Source of the DNA: Plantago elongata
Lineage: Eukaryota; Streptophyta; Magnoliopsida; Lamiales; Plantaginaceae
NCBI GenBank assembly: GCA_036897095.1
Contig: JAYMSP010003235.1
Coordinates: 1-20,549 of the forward strand
DNA: 20,549 nucleotides
Direction of reading: 5' to 3'
Shown here: positions 9,635-19,248 of the stretch, piece after piece
Layout: the number at the start of each line of letters is the position of its first letter
How positions within the stretch are numbered: the first letter of the stretch is position 1
Made by a program: the position numbers and the translations under genes
The notes under the pieces: generated by a model
What the model was told of the DNA's origin: nothing
Databases searched by the model: none
What the model saw: only the letters and a program-made list of their open reading frames with translations

Positions 9635-12288
9635 TTAGAATGTACTGCTGCTTTCACTGGCAGACAGAGAAGGGCCTTCAGACTTCACAAGGTGTGAGTT
9701 CCTGTTGCTGATATCAAGACCTTGAAAACGGCCGAGAGGGTCTTGGTAGAATGAGTCTGAGAGACCCTGTGCACGATTAGCAGAATGCATAGGGTGCTGA
9801 TGACTAGACATGCCAGCTGAAAGTGCGTGAAACTGGGACATCTGTACATTTTGGGAATCATTTGTGCCTGACCTGCCCATTTGAGAAAAGAAGCTGGACT
9901 GGTTATATGAAACGTTCTGCATTGCAATGTTGTATGTGTCTGATGCAGCTGACATTTCGCCAGTAGCAATTCTCAGCCTTTCAACTTCCTGCTTCAGTGC
10001 TTCATTGAGTGCTGCATTTCAGATAGAAACACATTAAGTTCTCAATGCCTGATAAGATATTTTAATAGCACAACAAAAGTAAAACAGATAGTATGTAATA
10101 GAGATGGCACTATGGGCACTAAGCATGGTAATGTCCTTCGATACACTGCCTAAGACAAACCCAAGTAGTAGTTTTAAGAAACTATGAGAAAACAATCCCA
10201 GTATATGTGTGTGGTATCATTTTGAGTTATGATAGGACGCAACATAGTTTAAAAATGGATAAGAAGCAATGTATGCAATAGTTGAGCATCGCAAGATTGC
10301 AAGACTTGTATCAAAATTAAAGCTGTTTTAAAAGCATAAATTTAGTTAATCCAGAGGAGGAACCATATAATACACAAATAAAATTACTTGTATAATACTA
10401 TAATTACACTCCTTACCATCGCGCAATTGAGCTTGCTGTTCCATGGCTTGTAACCGAACTTTGAGTTCTGTATTCTCATTACCCAGCCCAGATGTATCCC
10501 TCTGAAAGAGAAAATGTCAAGAAAACACTATTAAGACAACCCGATTGAAAGAGAATGCACATATCTCAGGAGTTGCGGAAAAGTATTTGCTAACACTGCT
10601 AAGTTACTGAATGTACCTGGAACAGTGTCAACTGTGCAGAGAGAGTTGTTGCTTCAGTTTGTAGGGTTTGAACTTTTCTCTCCAGTTCAGAGATGTAGCG
10701 GGCTTTTCTCTCTTTTGAACGAGCAGCAGACTGCCGATTTGCCAATATCCTGAATTGCAAATGGAATGAATTTGATCAAGTCATGGACATACAAACCGCA
10801 TTAACTGATTGCAGAATATTACTAACAGAAACCAGAAAAGCAAACATTAAGAAAGATAATAAAAAAAGAGCACTTGACAGGCCAAGGTTGACCAATAAAA
10901 GTGGAATATAAGTAATTACAGAGAACTACAATCACCAGTTCAGTCCTCAGTATATTCCTTGCTGAAGGGATACTTTAGCTAAAGTGTCAACTATGGGGAA
11001 AAGTATGGAAGTACTCAGCAAATTGTTTGTAGCCACCCACTAGTCCTTACAATTTTCTTCTAAGACATAACAACTAAACAGATAGTGCAGCAAGAAGGTC
11101 AATATCTGTAAGGATGCTTCAATGAGAATTCATGTTTCCACCGGCATTTTCATGAAGAATTCATACAGTATATGACTTGCTGTCAGTAACCTCTTTTGGA
11201 CAGACTGAGAACAAAATGTACTAATATTGCCAGAACATTGTGCCGGGGACACTGCTCAGAATAACTTCCTCAAAATAGATATGATGCAGGTAGGTTGGTG
11301 ATGAAATGCAGGCAGGGTGACCATAATGCTTTCGTATCACAAACAAAACATGTTGCATAATTAGAGTCTCCCATATCATAATTCATAACAGAAAATGAAA
11401 CAACCGATAACATGAAGCAATCAAGAACTGTCCATGTGAAAAATCGAATAACTCTAACTAGCCTAGAAGGTGTGTTAGAATATCACTTGGATAAGGAATT
11501 AAGGACCAGTAAGAGAATAATGACTCAATTCATCTCTAGAGATTAATCTACCAACAGCATCATATGAAATGCAAAAGCCAACAACTGTAACAACCTCAAA
11601 AAACAGATCATCAATTTTGAACTAAACAAAATCGAGCACATAAAACGAACAGATTCATTCGAATTTCACATCAACATAACTTAGATGCACATCAACACGA
11701 ACTACAATTCAATTTCCACAGGTCCACAACACTACTCAATACAGATCAATTCCGAAACAAAACATAATCGCACACAAAAAACGAACAAATTCATCAGAAT
11801 TCCATCTCAACACAAACCACAATTCAATTCCAACTGTCACACAACACAGATCAACTCCAATTCCACCTCAATTCAAAACCAAAACAACATACAAACACAT
11901 AACCCCACCATTACCTCTTAGCTCGCTTCGGATCAATAGTCCACAGCTCAGCAAGCTTATCCGGATCCATAGCCTTCTTCGCCTCAATACTACTACTACT
12001 CTCAAACAAAAAACTGGAAGTTCCATCAACCGAGCTGCTATGCCTATGCCTCGGCCTCTCCACATTGTCAGTCCCGATGCCAGATCCGTCAGCTCCGAGC
12101 TTCTCCATGTCCATGTAAGTGGAGAAGAGGTCATCCTCGGATCCAATCTCCTCGAAGCTTCCGGGGGGCGCGTCGAAGGGGTCGGAGGCCAGATCCAGGT
12201 CCTCGGGGAGGCGGAAGTTGACCTCCGAGTGTGCCCGGCGGTGGTGGGAGGGGCGGGGAGGGATTTTGTTAGGGTTTGGATCTTGCAT
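9635..12288 (-). CDS. bZIP18: Group I bZIP transcription factor (bZIP18/bZIP52-like), four exons, complete
   Basis: This is a DNA-binding transcriptional regulator of the plant group I bZIP family (relatives VIP1, RSG, RF2a). Exons 12288-11915, 10749-10617, 10501-10417 and 10011-9635 join in frame across GT-AG introns of 1165, 115 and 405 nt to give 322 aa. The N-terminal half has the RRAHSEV block (17-23) with an HxRxxS site at 16-21. In VIP1, HxRxxS sites are 14-3-3 docking sites that control nuclear entry. A second basic Ser site (RHRHSS) lies at 80-85. The bZIP spans about 121-200. Its basic region reads N129-x7-K137, with Lys replacing the usual Arg, the hallmark of group I. The zipper has Leu at 147, 154, 161, 175 and 182, with Phe168 and Met189 in register. 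The Gln/Ser/Asn-rich C-terminus ends with a QGLDIS block and SESSSTF, as in bZIP18 relatives. Assignment between the bZIP18 and bZIP52 paralogues is a judgement by eye. Confidence 0.93.
11604..11914 (-). promoter_or_regulatory. Tandem array at the 5' end of bZIP intron 1 with intron-enhancer-like motifs
   Basis: Three degenerate units begin with CAGATCA on the plus strand at 11604, 11742 and 11847. They share the words AAACGAAC, ACAATTCAATT and GAATT. The first two full units are about 138 and 105 nt and differ by an indel. On the transcribed (minus) strand two of the unit starts read ATTGATCTG (11742-11750) and GTTGATCTG (11847-11855). Each matches the intron-mediated enhancement consensus TTNGATYTG at 8 of 9 positions. 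The plus strand is strongly depleted of G, so the intron RNA is poor in C and rich in U. The array begins right at the donor site, where enhancing introns act. Confidence 0.5.
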
Positions 12289-12730
12289 TTTTTGGTGATT
12301 GAGGACTCCCGCTAGTTCTGTAGAGAGGGAAAATGTACAGGTGACGTTAATTTGAGGATGATGATGATGATGGAGAAGAAACGCGTTGAAATTTAATGCT
12401 TTTTTCCCATTCTACCGTTTTTCCGAGATTCTGTCTCTAATATTTTGTCAAGAGATATTAGTATTACTCTACTGTTTTTAAAATGGAAACTCTAGCAAAA
12501 TTTCAATGAAGAATAAATATTACTATATCAAAATAGCGTAATCTATGTGGACGTTTAAGAAAATTAGACATTTTTTTAATTTATACGGTCGAAAAACAAC
12601 TAAAAAACTTTTACCACTAGTGATGATATATACAAATGAGTCATTTATTCTTAATTTGTTATTAAGGACGGGATCACAACGAAGCATGCTAGACAGGATC
12701 GTAATAAGTCGTAATGTTCTTATTACCTCG
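12289..12730 (-). promoter_or_regulatory. 5' leader and proximal promoter of the bZIP gene
   Basis: Immediately upstream of the bZIP ATG is a short leader with a GAT/ATC trinucleotide microsatellite at 12357-12373 and a TGACGT core at 12342-12347. TGACG-type cores are bound by bZIP proteins generally, but not specifically by group I members. No convincing TATA box is seen on the minus strand. The plus ORF at 12040-12315 is the antisense shadow of exon 1, and the plus ORF at 12545-12733 has no supporting signal. Confidence 0.45.
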
Positions 12731-13260
12731 TGAGCCGACTATTCGCGGTTTTCTTTGGAGCTAACAAGAGAGAGTTAGCATCACCAACATAATATGAACA
12801 CTCTGACTAGTCAGACCAATCTTACCCAAACAGGTCCAACTCCTACCAAACGTTAGAGATCAACACTATTAAAACCATACTAGGCCATTTAACCTATTGT
12901 CAGGATGTTATAGCCGACAAGATACATTCTCGAAATTATGCTGGATCACGATGTGCCACCTGTCTCCGAGGACACATGTCGGCTTGGGGCACACCGACCA
13001 ACCGACAACGACGGTCGAAGCTTGATCTCCCGAAGATTCCGCTATAAATACTCAAGCATTTAATAATATTGAAGTAAACTACCACTAATATACTACTCTT
13101 TACTCCTATTCGGACAACTCACCTCCGACCACACACTAATTCGTGTCGCACCGGTTTATCTTATACAGACTGGTCTTAAAAGACTAACCTGCCACTTTCC
13201 CCTACAGGTCTTATTTTCGAGGAGTATCGCCTTGATCATTACTATTGGATTAAAAGTAAT
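12731..13260. promoter_or_regulatory. GC-shifted block with five DRE/CRT cores and a TATA-like box
   Basis: The RCCGAC core bound by DREB/CBF factors occurs at 12734-12739, 12913-12918, 12978-12983 (as GTCGGC), 12993-12998 and 13001-13006. A TATAAATA box lies at 13043-13050 on the plus strand, 40 nt after the last core. The block is clearly less AT-rich than both sides and has no ORF downstream. This layout (enhancer cores, then TATA, then noncoding leader-like sequence) resembles a solo LTR. I could not find a TG...CA pair with matching 5-bp duplications. It lies 450-720 bp upstream of the minus-strand bZIP ATG, so it could also serve as a distal promoter for that gene. Confidence 0.45.
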
Positions 13261-13977
13261 CTTTCTCAGTTTAAGCACTTAGCCACTTTTAATCCACATC
13301 AACTGACTTTTCAGGTTAATGAAGTTTTTTTAGATAAAAAACTTGTTACGTAAACGCGTAACTTTTTAAATAAACTAACTGGTTTGAGAAGTTAATCAGG
13401 TTAGCTTGTTAAAAAAAAAAACTACCGGACAAAGCCAGCAGCTAATTTCATTATTTTATACTTTCATTCATATAAAATTGAAATACTATCGATCCGTTTA
13501 TACGTCAAAATAGTGTACTAGTAGTATAGAAGGACGTAGGAAGTATGGTTTTGTGAGAGGTGTATGGCGATTGTGGTGTGGGTGGATGTATGTGATTTGG
13601 CCCTCATCTTGATGCACACATGTGTTTGCATGTTATGGTGCATGGGCTGCACGAAAGCTCCTACCCCACATTTTGATTTTTTCAGTTTCATAATACACTA
13701 GTACTTTTTATTTTTTAAAAATATTTTAAAAAGTATTAGTATATCATAAAAAAAATTTGGTTAACTTTAATTTGGACCAATTTTGTTACTAATTAATCTA
13801 CTATTTATGTATTTTTTTACAATCATAAGTATTTTAAATTAGACGAATTTCATAAAAACAATCAAAGTATTATATTAAACATATAAACTATATAGTATGT
13901 CTCGTATATTTATCCCGTAAAGATAAAAAATGTCACATTACATTTTAAAAAATTATATATATGAGAACAAATGGAAT
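13261..13977. other. AT-rich intergenic region
   Basis: No gene is supported. The stretch contains a short degenerate MITE relic (13483-13546, listed separately) and a small T/A-rich hairpin near 13699-13740. The remainder is low-complexity AT-rich sequence. Confidence 0.5.
13483..13546. repeat. Degenerate Stowaway-like MITE relic
   Basis: The left end reads ATACTATCGATCCGT. The right end, reverse-complemented, reads ATACTTCCTACGTCC. Both resemble the ATACTCCCTCCGTCC terminus widely found on plant Stowaway MITEs, in the inverted arrangement expected. At only 64 bp it would be an internally deleted relic. The match is by eye and each end carries several mismatches. Confidence 0.35.
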
Positions 13978-14287
13978 CAGGGGCAGAGCTAATGTATACA
14001 AAGGTAGTGTAAGTGCACTACCCTTTTAAAAAAATAAAAATTATAATGTATTTATATCATAATTCTCCATCTTGCCTACTTTTTTTATGAAATGTGTTTG
14101 TTTTTTTTTATATTTAAAAAAAAATATATATATATATAATATTATTGATAAAATTACCATTCATTTATTTGTATTAACAAGAATAAACTTTTCTTCTTTT
14201 AGTAATATTTTTTATTTATATTTATACGTACTAGGTATTTTACAATCCTCATACGTATTAAGTATTTTACAATTCTGGCCCCGTCCC
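13978..14287. mobile_element. Possible degenerate hAT-like non-autonomous element
   Basis: The left end CAGGGGCAGAGCTAA resembles the CAGGGGCGGAGCCAG terminus common on plant non-autonomous DNA elements. The right end CTGGCCCCGTCCC is close to the reverse complement of that terminus. An AGTGCACTACCC stretch near the left end also fits such elements. No clear 8-bp target-site duplication is visible, and the interior is AT-rich with no coding capacity. An internal 27-bp tandem duplication (ATACGTA...TATTTTACAAT) lies at 14224-14277. The plus ORF at 14072-14335 is therefore discounted. Confidence 0.4.
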
Positions 14288-14899
14288 ATTACTTTTCTAA
14301 TAATTTTACAAACAAGGACTTGTGCATGCATTTAGTTTACTTAGAAATAGTTTGCTGGTCTCACGAGCACATGATATCAGGCTATAGGTGCCTTTCTAGT
14401 AGGACATTAAGCATATCTGCATGTGTAATAGAATGCCATGTTAATGTAAGATACGATACCTCAATTATTGCTATTAAGGTAGCTAGTAAGTGAATATGAT
14501 GATCTGATCCCAAAATCTAAACCCTTGAAATGTACCTCCAACCACTTAACCATATGAGTGTTTTGTGTTGGGCAGAGATGTGCGTCCAACATTACTCGCT
14601 TCAAAATGAAATATTAATGTTTAAAAAGTATACTTACACCATCATTACGTGCTTTAGTAATATCAATTTTAATGATTATTAAATTCTTCGCAACTCAATA
14701 TTCTAAGAATTAAGAAATGAAAACATATGCTCAGATTATTCACAAACACTAACAGAGTGATAACATCCATATTTATACGAGGACGTTTTCTATTTCCTCC
14801 GAACATGAAACTTTTCAAGGGTCCTCGAGTTAATTCAGACAAACTCACATTGGTTATTAATCGAATATGGGTCCGGGTAGATGTGTTCGTCCATGGCGA
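14288..14899. other. Intergenic region, no gene supported
   Basis: I see no splice-paired or family-recognisable coding sequence. Overlapping ORFs on opposite strands at 14669-14947 and 14727-14972 are mirror frames of the same stretch and lack any other support. Confidence 0.45.
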
Positions 14900-15254
14900 C
14901 TTGTTGCGGAGATGGCCCAAAAAAATCGAGGCTCTATGTGGGATCATGAGCTCAGGGCCGGCACAAAGTTAACCAATTGACGCGGCAAAATGTAATAGTT
15001 TGGTAGTCAAATTGAATTCGAAAGAAAAGAAAGAGATTTTAAAATCCTATCTTTCTCTATTTTCCCTCTTCTTCCTCACACATTCACTACGCGCCACTGA
15101 CCGACTTTCAGTCTTTCACACCAAATCTCCAACCTTTTCAGACACTTTCTCAAACCCATCTCGCATTCTGTATCTATTATCCTCAAATCGACTAAATATT
15201 TCATCTTGGGTCTGAATCTGTTAAGAATCATCACTTGAGCTGACATCTTGAAAG
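14900..15254 (+). promoter_or_regulatory. Promoter and 5' leader of the 442-aa protein gene
   Basis: A GGCCCA site II-type element lies at 14914-14919 and a GGGCC word near 14956, a combination common upstream of plant housekeeping genes. From about 15040 the plus strand becomes pyrimidine-rich (runs such as TTTCCCTCTTCTTCCTC), typical of a transcription start and leader. No ATG occurs between 15040 and the chosen start at 15255, which supports that start. No TATA box is evident. Confidence 0.5.
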
Positions 15255-17413
15255 ATGGGTACCGGAACTAGGTTGCAGAAAGACTTGTTAGCTGAGCAAC
15301 CCTTCTCAAAGGTTGGGTTTGATTTAATTTGATCTCTCTACACTTGATTTTTATTCCTTTTTGGCAATTTCTTGTTTCTTCAGTTTCTGTTGATTATAAT
15401 GAGTGATATTCTTGTTTCCTCATCTGATAGGGTTTGGTGGGACAGAAAAGGGGTGTATTTGAAGTCGAAGATACATCTGATGGATCTCAAAAGCGTCTCA
15501 AAATGAGGGATCTTGAGTCGATTATTCTCTCCGAAGGTTTCGTCCTCATCCCTTTTCCTTTCGTATTTTGAGTGTGTTTGTTGTGTAAATTTGTTTGATT
15601 TAAGAATGAATTAGCTCAATTAGTGATACATGTGAAAATCAAATACCCATTTGCTGTACTAGGATAAAGAGAGTAGTGGTGTAGTAGATAATAGAGCGAA
15701 TTCGTGGCTTATGGGATACTGAAAGATTGCAACTTTAATGCAGTTAAAGCAGGCAGTGGAGGAAGCAAGAAAGCACATAAAGATGTGGACTTTGATGCCA
15801 AAGTAGTTGGTTTCAATGTTAATGTTGAGTGTAATGTGACTGTCACTAAGGATGATGCTGTGGCATGTACTGAAGGAGCTAAGAAGCTATCCGGTTCTTG
15901 TAGTGGGGGGATAGAATGTAACAATAAGAAGTCTGGAGGATCCGGTTTGGACCGAAATCCTGGATTTCATGCCAGTAGAAAATGTGAAAACTTGAAGTTG
16001 AGGGATGACTCTGAATGTAGGAGCTCAGTGGAGGAAAGTGATTCTATGAGAGTTTGGAAGGGGCTGAAACAGCATAACTACATGTCTTGTTCTCGCGAAA
16101 TTGTGCCAGTACAACCGTTGAAGCGGTGTGGGAGGAAGAAAGGTAGTGGCAATGCTGATGATATGAATAAGAAGACGGAAGTAGTAAACAGAGAGCAGGT
16201 TGATAGGTTCACGTTTCTTGCACCTCCGTGTGGGCTGCTTAACGGATTGAGTCCTGGAATTATAAGTCGTGTCAGAAACAGTAAGCAGGTTTTTTCGATC
16301 ATAGCAGCCCTTGTGAGGCCTGAAAGAAGTGACTACCGACTCTCAAAAATGCTTCCAGAATCCAACGTGGAAAATGAGAGTGAAAGGCTTGCAGTACTAG
16401 AAATTTCGTCACCGGTTAAGGCAGTATCTGAAGACAGGAGCTGTTTGTCTACGGAGGAACCAGGGAACTTCACCAGTGTTTCTTCACTACCTGTTGAAGG
16501 TTCATTCTTTATATTTATCAAGTCACATTATCAGTGTATTCTTCGACTTAAATTCCTGTTGAAAGTGAACTGATATAATCTGTGTTGAATTCTGATAAAT
16601 CCTAACAATACATGTTTCATTTCGGCAACATGGCCATGACTATGTGAAATTAGAAAGCAGGCATGATTAATGCTGACCTGTATTTTGTTTTGTTTTCAGC
16701 TGCTAATGTAGCTTCTGAATGGTTGGGGCTTCTCAATCGTGATATAAAAATACGTCTGGCAGGTTGGTATTCGACTTTTATACACAGTCAGCACACTTCA
16801 TGCAGTTAAACACTGTTATACTGAGATTGATGTTTGGTTGCAGCACTAGCACGGAGTAAAGCAAGATTCTTTGCTGTCATTACTACGGAACTACCATCAC
16901 TAGTTTCAAGAGAATTCTCATCTAACATGGACAAACGAAATCTTGATGCACATGCAGGTAGATGGACAAGTCTTTTTGATTGGACATATAAATCACTCTC
17001 GGAAGAAGAGACTCGTTTGGTAAGTTTCTGCATGCTATGAGTATGATAAGTTATTAGTTCAACCAAACATATCTTCTATGGAAATGACAGCTAAACATGA
17101 TCTTTGATTATCATCAGGAGAGTTGGCTGAACCAAGTGACTGAATTGCAGATGCTTTGTGAAAGGGGTCTGCGTAGAAGACGTTTTCTAGGAAATAACAT
17201 CAGGTAATCGATAGTGAGTTTGTCTCTTTGTATCATAATGCAAAAATCTACAACCTGTTTGAATTTAACGTACAAATGGCATATATACTACTTCTATACT
17301 CTTATTTTGCTTTTGCATAATAATGCAGATCAGGAGAAGTGGATAACTCGAATGATGACCTGGAAATAATGGCTGCAGCTGCTTCGATATATGCAACATG
17401 CAAGTTTCTGTGA
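15255..17413 (+). CDS. Plant protein of unknown function, seven exons, complete, 442 aa
   Basis: I do not recognise a named family. Exons 15255-15311, 15431-15536, 15744-16499, 16700-16762, 16844-17019, 17118-17203 and 17329-17413 join in frame through GT-AG introns of 81-207 nt. Exon 3 could instead start at 15726 (six extra codons) with the same phase. The N-terminus (1-54) is basic, with KR pairs. Most of exon 3 (55-306) is Ser/Lys/Asp-rich and probably disordered. It includes a basic nuclear-localisation-like RCGRKKGSG (182-190) and a more ordered block at 210-248 (CGLLNGLSPGIISRVRNSKQ core). Residues 311-414 look helical and conserved-like, with Trp314, an RSKARFF stretch and an EEETRLESWLNQVTELQ coiled-coil-like segment ending in four Arg. 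The protein ends LEIMAAAASIYATCKFL. A nuclear protein is my inference. No catalytic motif, signal peptide or clear membrane segment is seen. Confidence 0.82.
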
Positions 17414-17679
17414 TCCCGTGGGAACTGACCTTTTGGCTGATTCTCAAACAGCAATCGGCTCTGTATAATCAAGTTCAGGCTGTATCAGCTTATCCCACTT
17501 AGCCTTCTAGACAATTATCTTAGTAGTTTCTTCAAGATTTCAACCATTTGTGTAAACTCCCATTTGCAAGTTAGGTTTCTTGTCACCATGATGAGTGATC
17601 AGAACGGGAACTGTGATGTAAAAATGTAAGAGAAGCAGCTGGATTTCAGATTCTGTGCGTTAATGATCCATTGATTTGT
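17414..17679 (+). other. Probable 3' UTR of the 442-aa protein gene
   Basis: Non-coding sequence directly after the TGA. No canonical AATAAA is found within the first 250 bases, so the transcript may run into or through the SINE that follows, where an AATAAA lies at about 17740. The 60-codon minus ORF overlapping the last exon is a shadow frame. Confidence 0.4.
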
Positions 17680-17803
17680 GTGGGTTCAAGAGCGACAACG
17701 AAGCACGTCTCAGTTGGTAAGACGCTTCATCTCCAACCAATAAATTGGGGTTCGATTCACTGTTTAGCCGTTTAAAAAAAAGAAAAAGAGTGGGTTGAAG
17801 AGC
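17680..17803 (+). mobile_element. tRNA-derived SINE with 14-bp target-site duplications
   Basis: The 96-bp element (17694-17789) has a pol III box A-like sequence (CGTCTCAGTTGG, 17706-17717) and a box B (GGTTCGATTCA, 17749-17759, matching GGTTCGANNCC at 10 of 11 positions) in tRNA-like spacing. An A-rich tail follows. The 14-bp direct repeats GTGGGTTCAAGAGC (17680-17693) and GTGGGTTGAAGAGC (17790-17803) differ at one base and flank it exactly, as expected for LINE-mediated insertion. The lack of a tRNA acceptor stem and the A tail argue against a functional tRNA. It sits in the 3' flank of the 442-aa protein gene, sense orientation. Confidence 0.88.
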
Positions 17804-17902
17804 TAAACAAGCTAGTACTAATCTGTAGCAATCTCTGAAGAGTATTCATTGCATTTCTTGTAAAATTTCATTCCTGCCTTGTGTTAACTCAGGTATATTA
17901 AA

Positions 17903-18030
17903 GTTGTGTTTTCTTTAACTGAAAATCATTTTAGTTTAGTTCAGTTCAATTCAGTTCTGTTCGGTTTAGTTATAATTTATATTTGACTTCAATTCAGTCT
18001 AGTTTTGTTTAGTAAATCACAATTGAAGAG
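17903..18030. mobile_element. MITE-like element, copy 2, inverted relative to copy 1
   Basis: The reverse complement of this stretch aligns with 8987-9097 along nearly its whole length. Shared words include TTTACTAAAC, AAATTATAA, GAACTGAA and GATTTTCAGTT, and the well-preserved terminus GTTGTGTTTTCTTTAACT begins at 17903. The other terminus (near 18015-18030) has diverged and is recognisable mainly by TTGAAGAG. Two copies with shared ends and no coding content support a non-autonomous transposon family. Confidence 0.75.
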
Positions 18031-18722
18031 CTTACAGGCCAAGACAATCTTATGTCGGTATGGTGTGCATCAAGAGGGGTAGGTCATGATTCTAAAATAG
18101 AGTGGTTTAGAAACTTAGAAAACTGTACTTTAACCTACTAAAATTTTATAGAACAACATCTAACATGTTCAACTTCCACATGATCAAGAACATCAAAATC
18201 AAATAGAGTAATCTAAGTTTGCTAAAATATAGGAACTTCGAAATTCTTATATAAGTTGCATTCTAGTGCCTCAGAGTATCAAACTCAGTGTATAACATGG
18301 AACTGGCTAATTTATGTTTCAATATAATAAGTTATAGAATTTAAAAGAAAAACTAATCATCCATTTTGCTATGAGCCATATTTGGTTTAGTAGCTGGATG
18401 AAAATACATTGTTCGAACAAGACATATGACATATACATTTGATAAATTTTATTAAAATATAAACAATCAAAACTATATAGCCGTATGCAAAATTTTATGA
18501 GAATTTTCAGAATATGTAATTCGTAACAACGAATTTGATAATTTTTTATCTAGAAAATTAATGCCAACGCTATTTTAAAATTTGGGGTGTGACTTCTGTC
18601 ATCATTTATAAATTGGATGGTTGGATGGTTTACGTCTCGAATTATCGATAATAAACTTTTAAATCATACAAAGAAGACTAAGGATGAAATATTAATTTCA
18701 TCAATATTCATTTTCTATGATA
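18031..18722. other. AT-rich intergenic region
   Basis: No gene, RNA or repeat could be supported here beyond AT-rich low-complexity sequence. Confidence 0.5.
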
Positions 18723-18885
18723 TTTTTGAATTTTCTTGATTTTATCCAGTGTGTTAATAAATTCATATATTGTTGATTACAAAAGAAACAGAACAAATGA
18801 AAAAGATTTTTTTGAATTTTCTTGATTTTATCCGGTGAATTAATAAAGTCATGTCCATGACAAAAGAAACAGAACAAATGAACAA
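18723..18885. repeat. Tandem duplication of about 81-86 bp
   Basis: Two copies share TTTTTGAATTTTCTTGATTT followed by TATCC near their left ends and AAAAGAAACAGAACAAATGA at their right ends (18781-18800 and 18862-18881). The offset is 86 bp at the left end and 81 bp at the right, so a small indel and several substitutions separate the copies. The unit is not coding. Confidence 0.85.
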
Positions 18886-19248
18886 AGTTATATAAATATT
18901 TTATTTTTATATGAAAAAAAATAATATTCTTAAATATAATTTTACATTGTATATAAAAACTATAATTATCAATTAGTTAGTATGACTATTTTTGAGTTGT
19001 CGTATATAGTTAGAGTATTCGTATACAAAATTAATGGTCGAAATTTAATCTCGACGATTGTACGATTACTCTCTCATTTTAACGAGCAGTACGATAAATA
19101 TCTCACCTAGAAATTTTGAAGAAAATTTATTATATAATTAGCCAGAAGGTATGTAAAAGATATTCGGCCTATTAGAATAGAGTACTGACTAATCCTGATT
19201 CTTACAAGTTTAGGATAGAAAAGCAAATTGTCCTTCATATATAAAAAA
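18886..19248. other. AT-rich intergenic region
   Basis: No feature is supportable. The sequence is AT-rich and non-coding between two tandem duplications. Confidence 0.5.

Noticed and set aside
11685..11921. Plus ORF rich in Asn, Thr, Gln and His
   Set aside because: It is the antisense of bZIP intron 1. Its openness comes from the lack of G and T-led stop codons in the low-complexity array.
12040..12315. Plus ORF opposite bZIP exon 1
   Set aside because: Shadow frame of a GC-rich genuine exon that encodes conserved group I bZIP sequence on the other strand.
14072..14335. 87-codon plus ORF rich in Ile, Tyr and Phe
   Set aside because: It overlaps a probable transposon relic and AT-rich low-complexity sequence. 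The hydrophobic look comes from the base composition.
14669..14972. Overlapping ORFs on both strands
   Set aside because: They mirror each other, lack homology I recognise, and overlap the likely promoter of the next gene.
16806..17066. Minus ORF opposite exon 5 of the unknown gene
   Set aside because: Antisense shadow of an exon whose splice sites and frame are consistent on the plus strand.
17694..17789. Functional tRNA gene
   Set aside because: Box A and box B are present, but there is no paired acceptor stem or normal anticodon arm. An A tail and target-site duplications identify it as a SINE.
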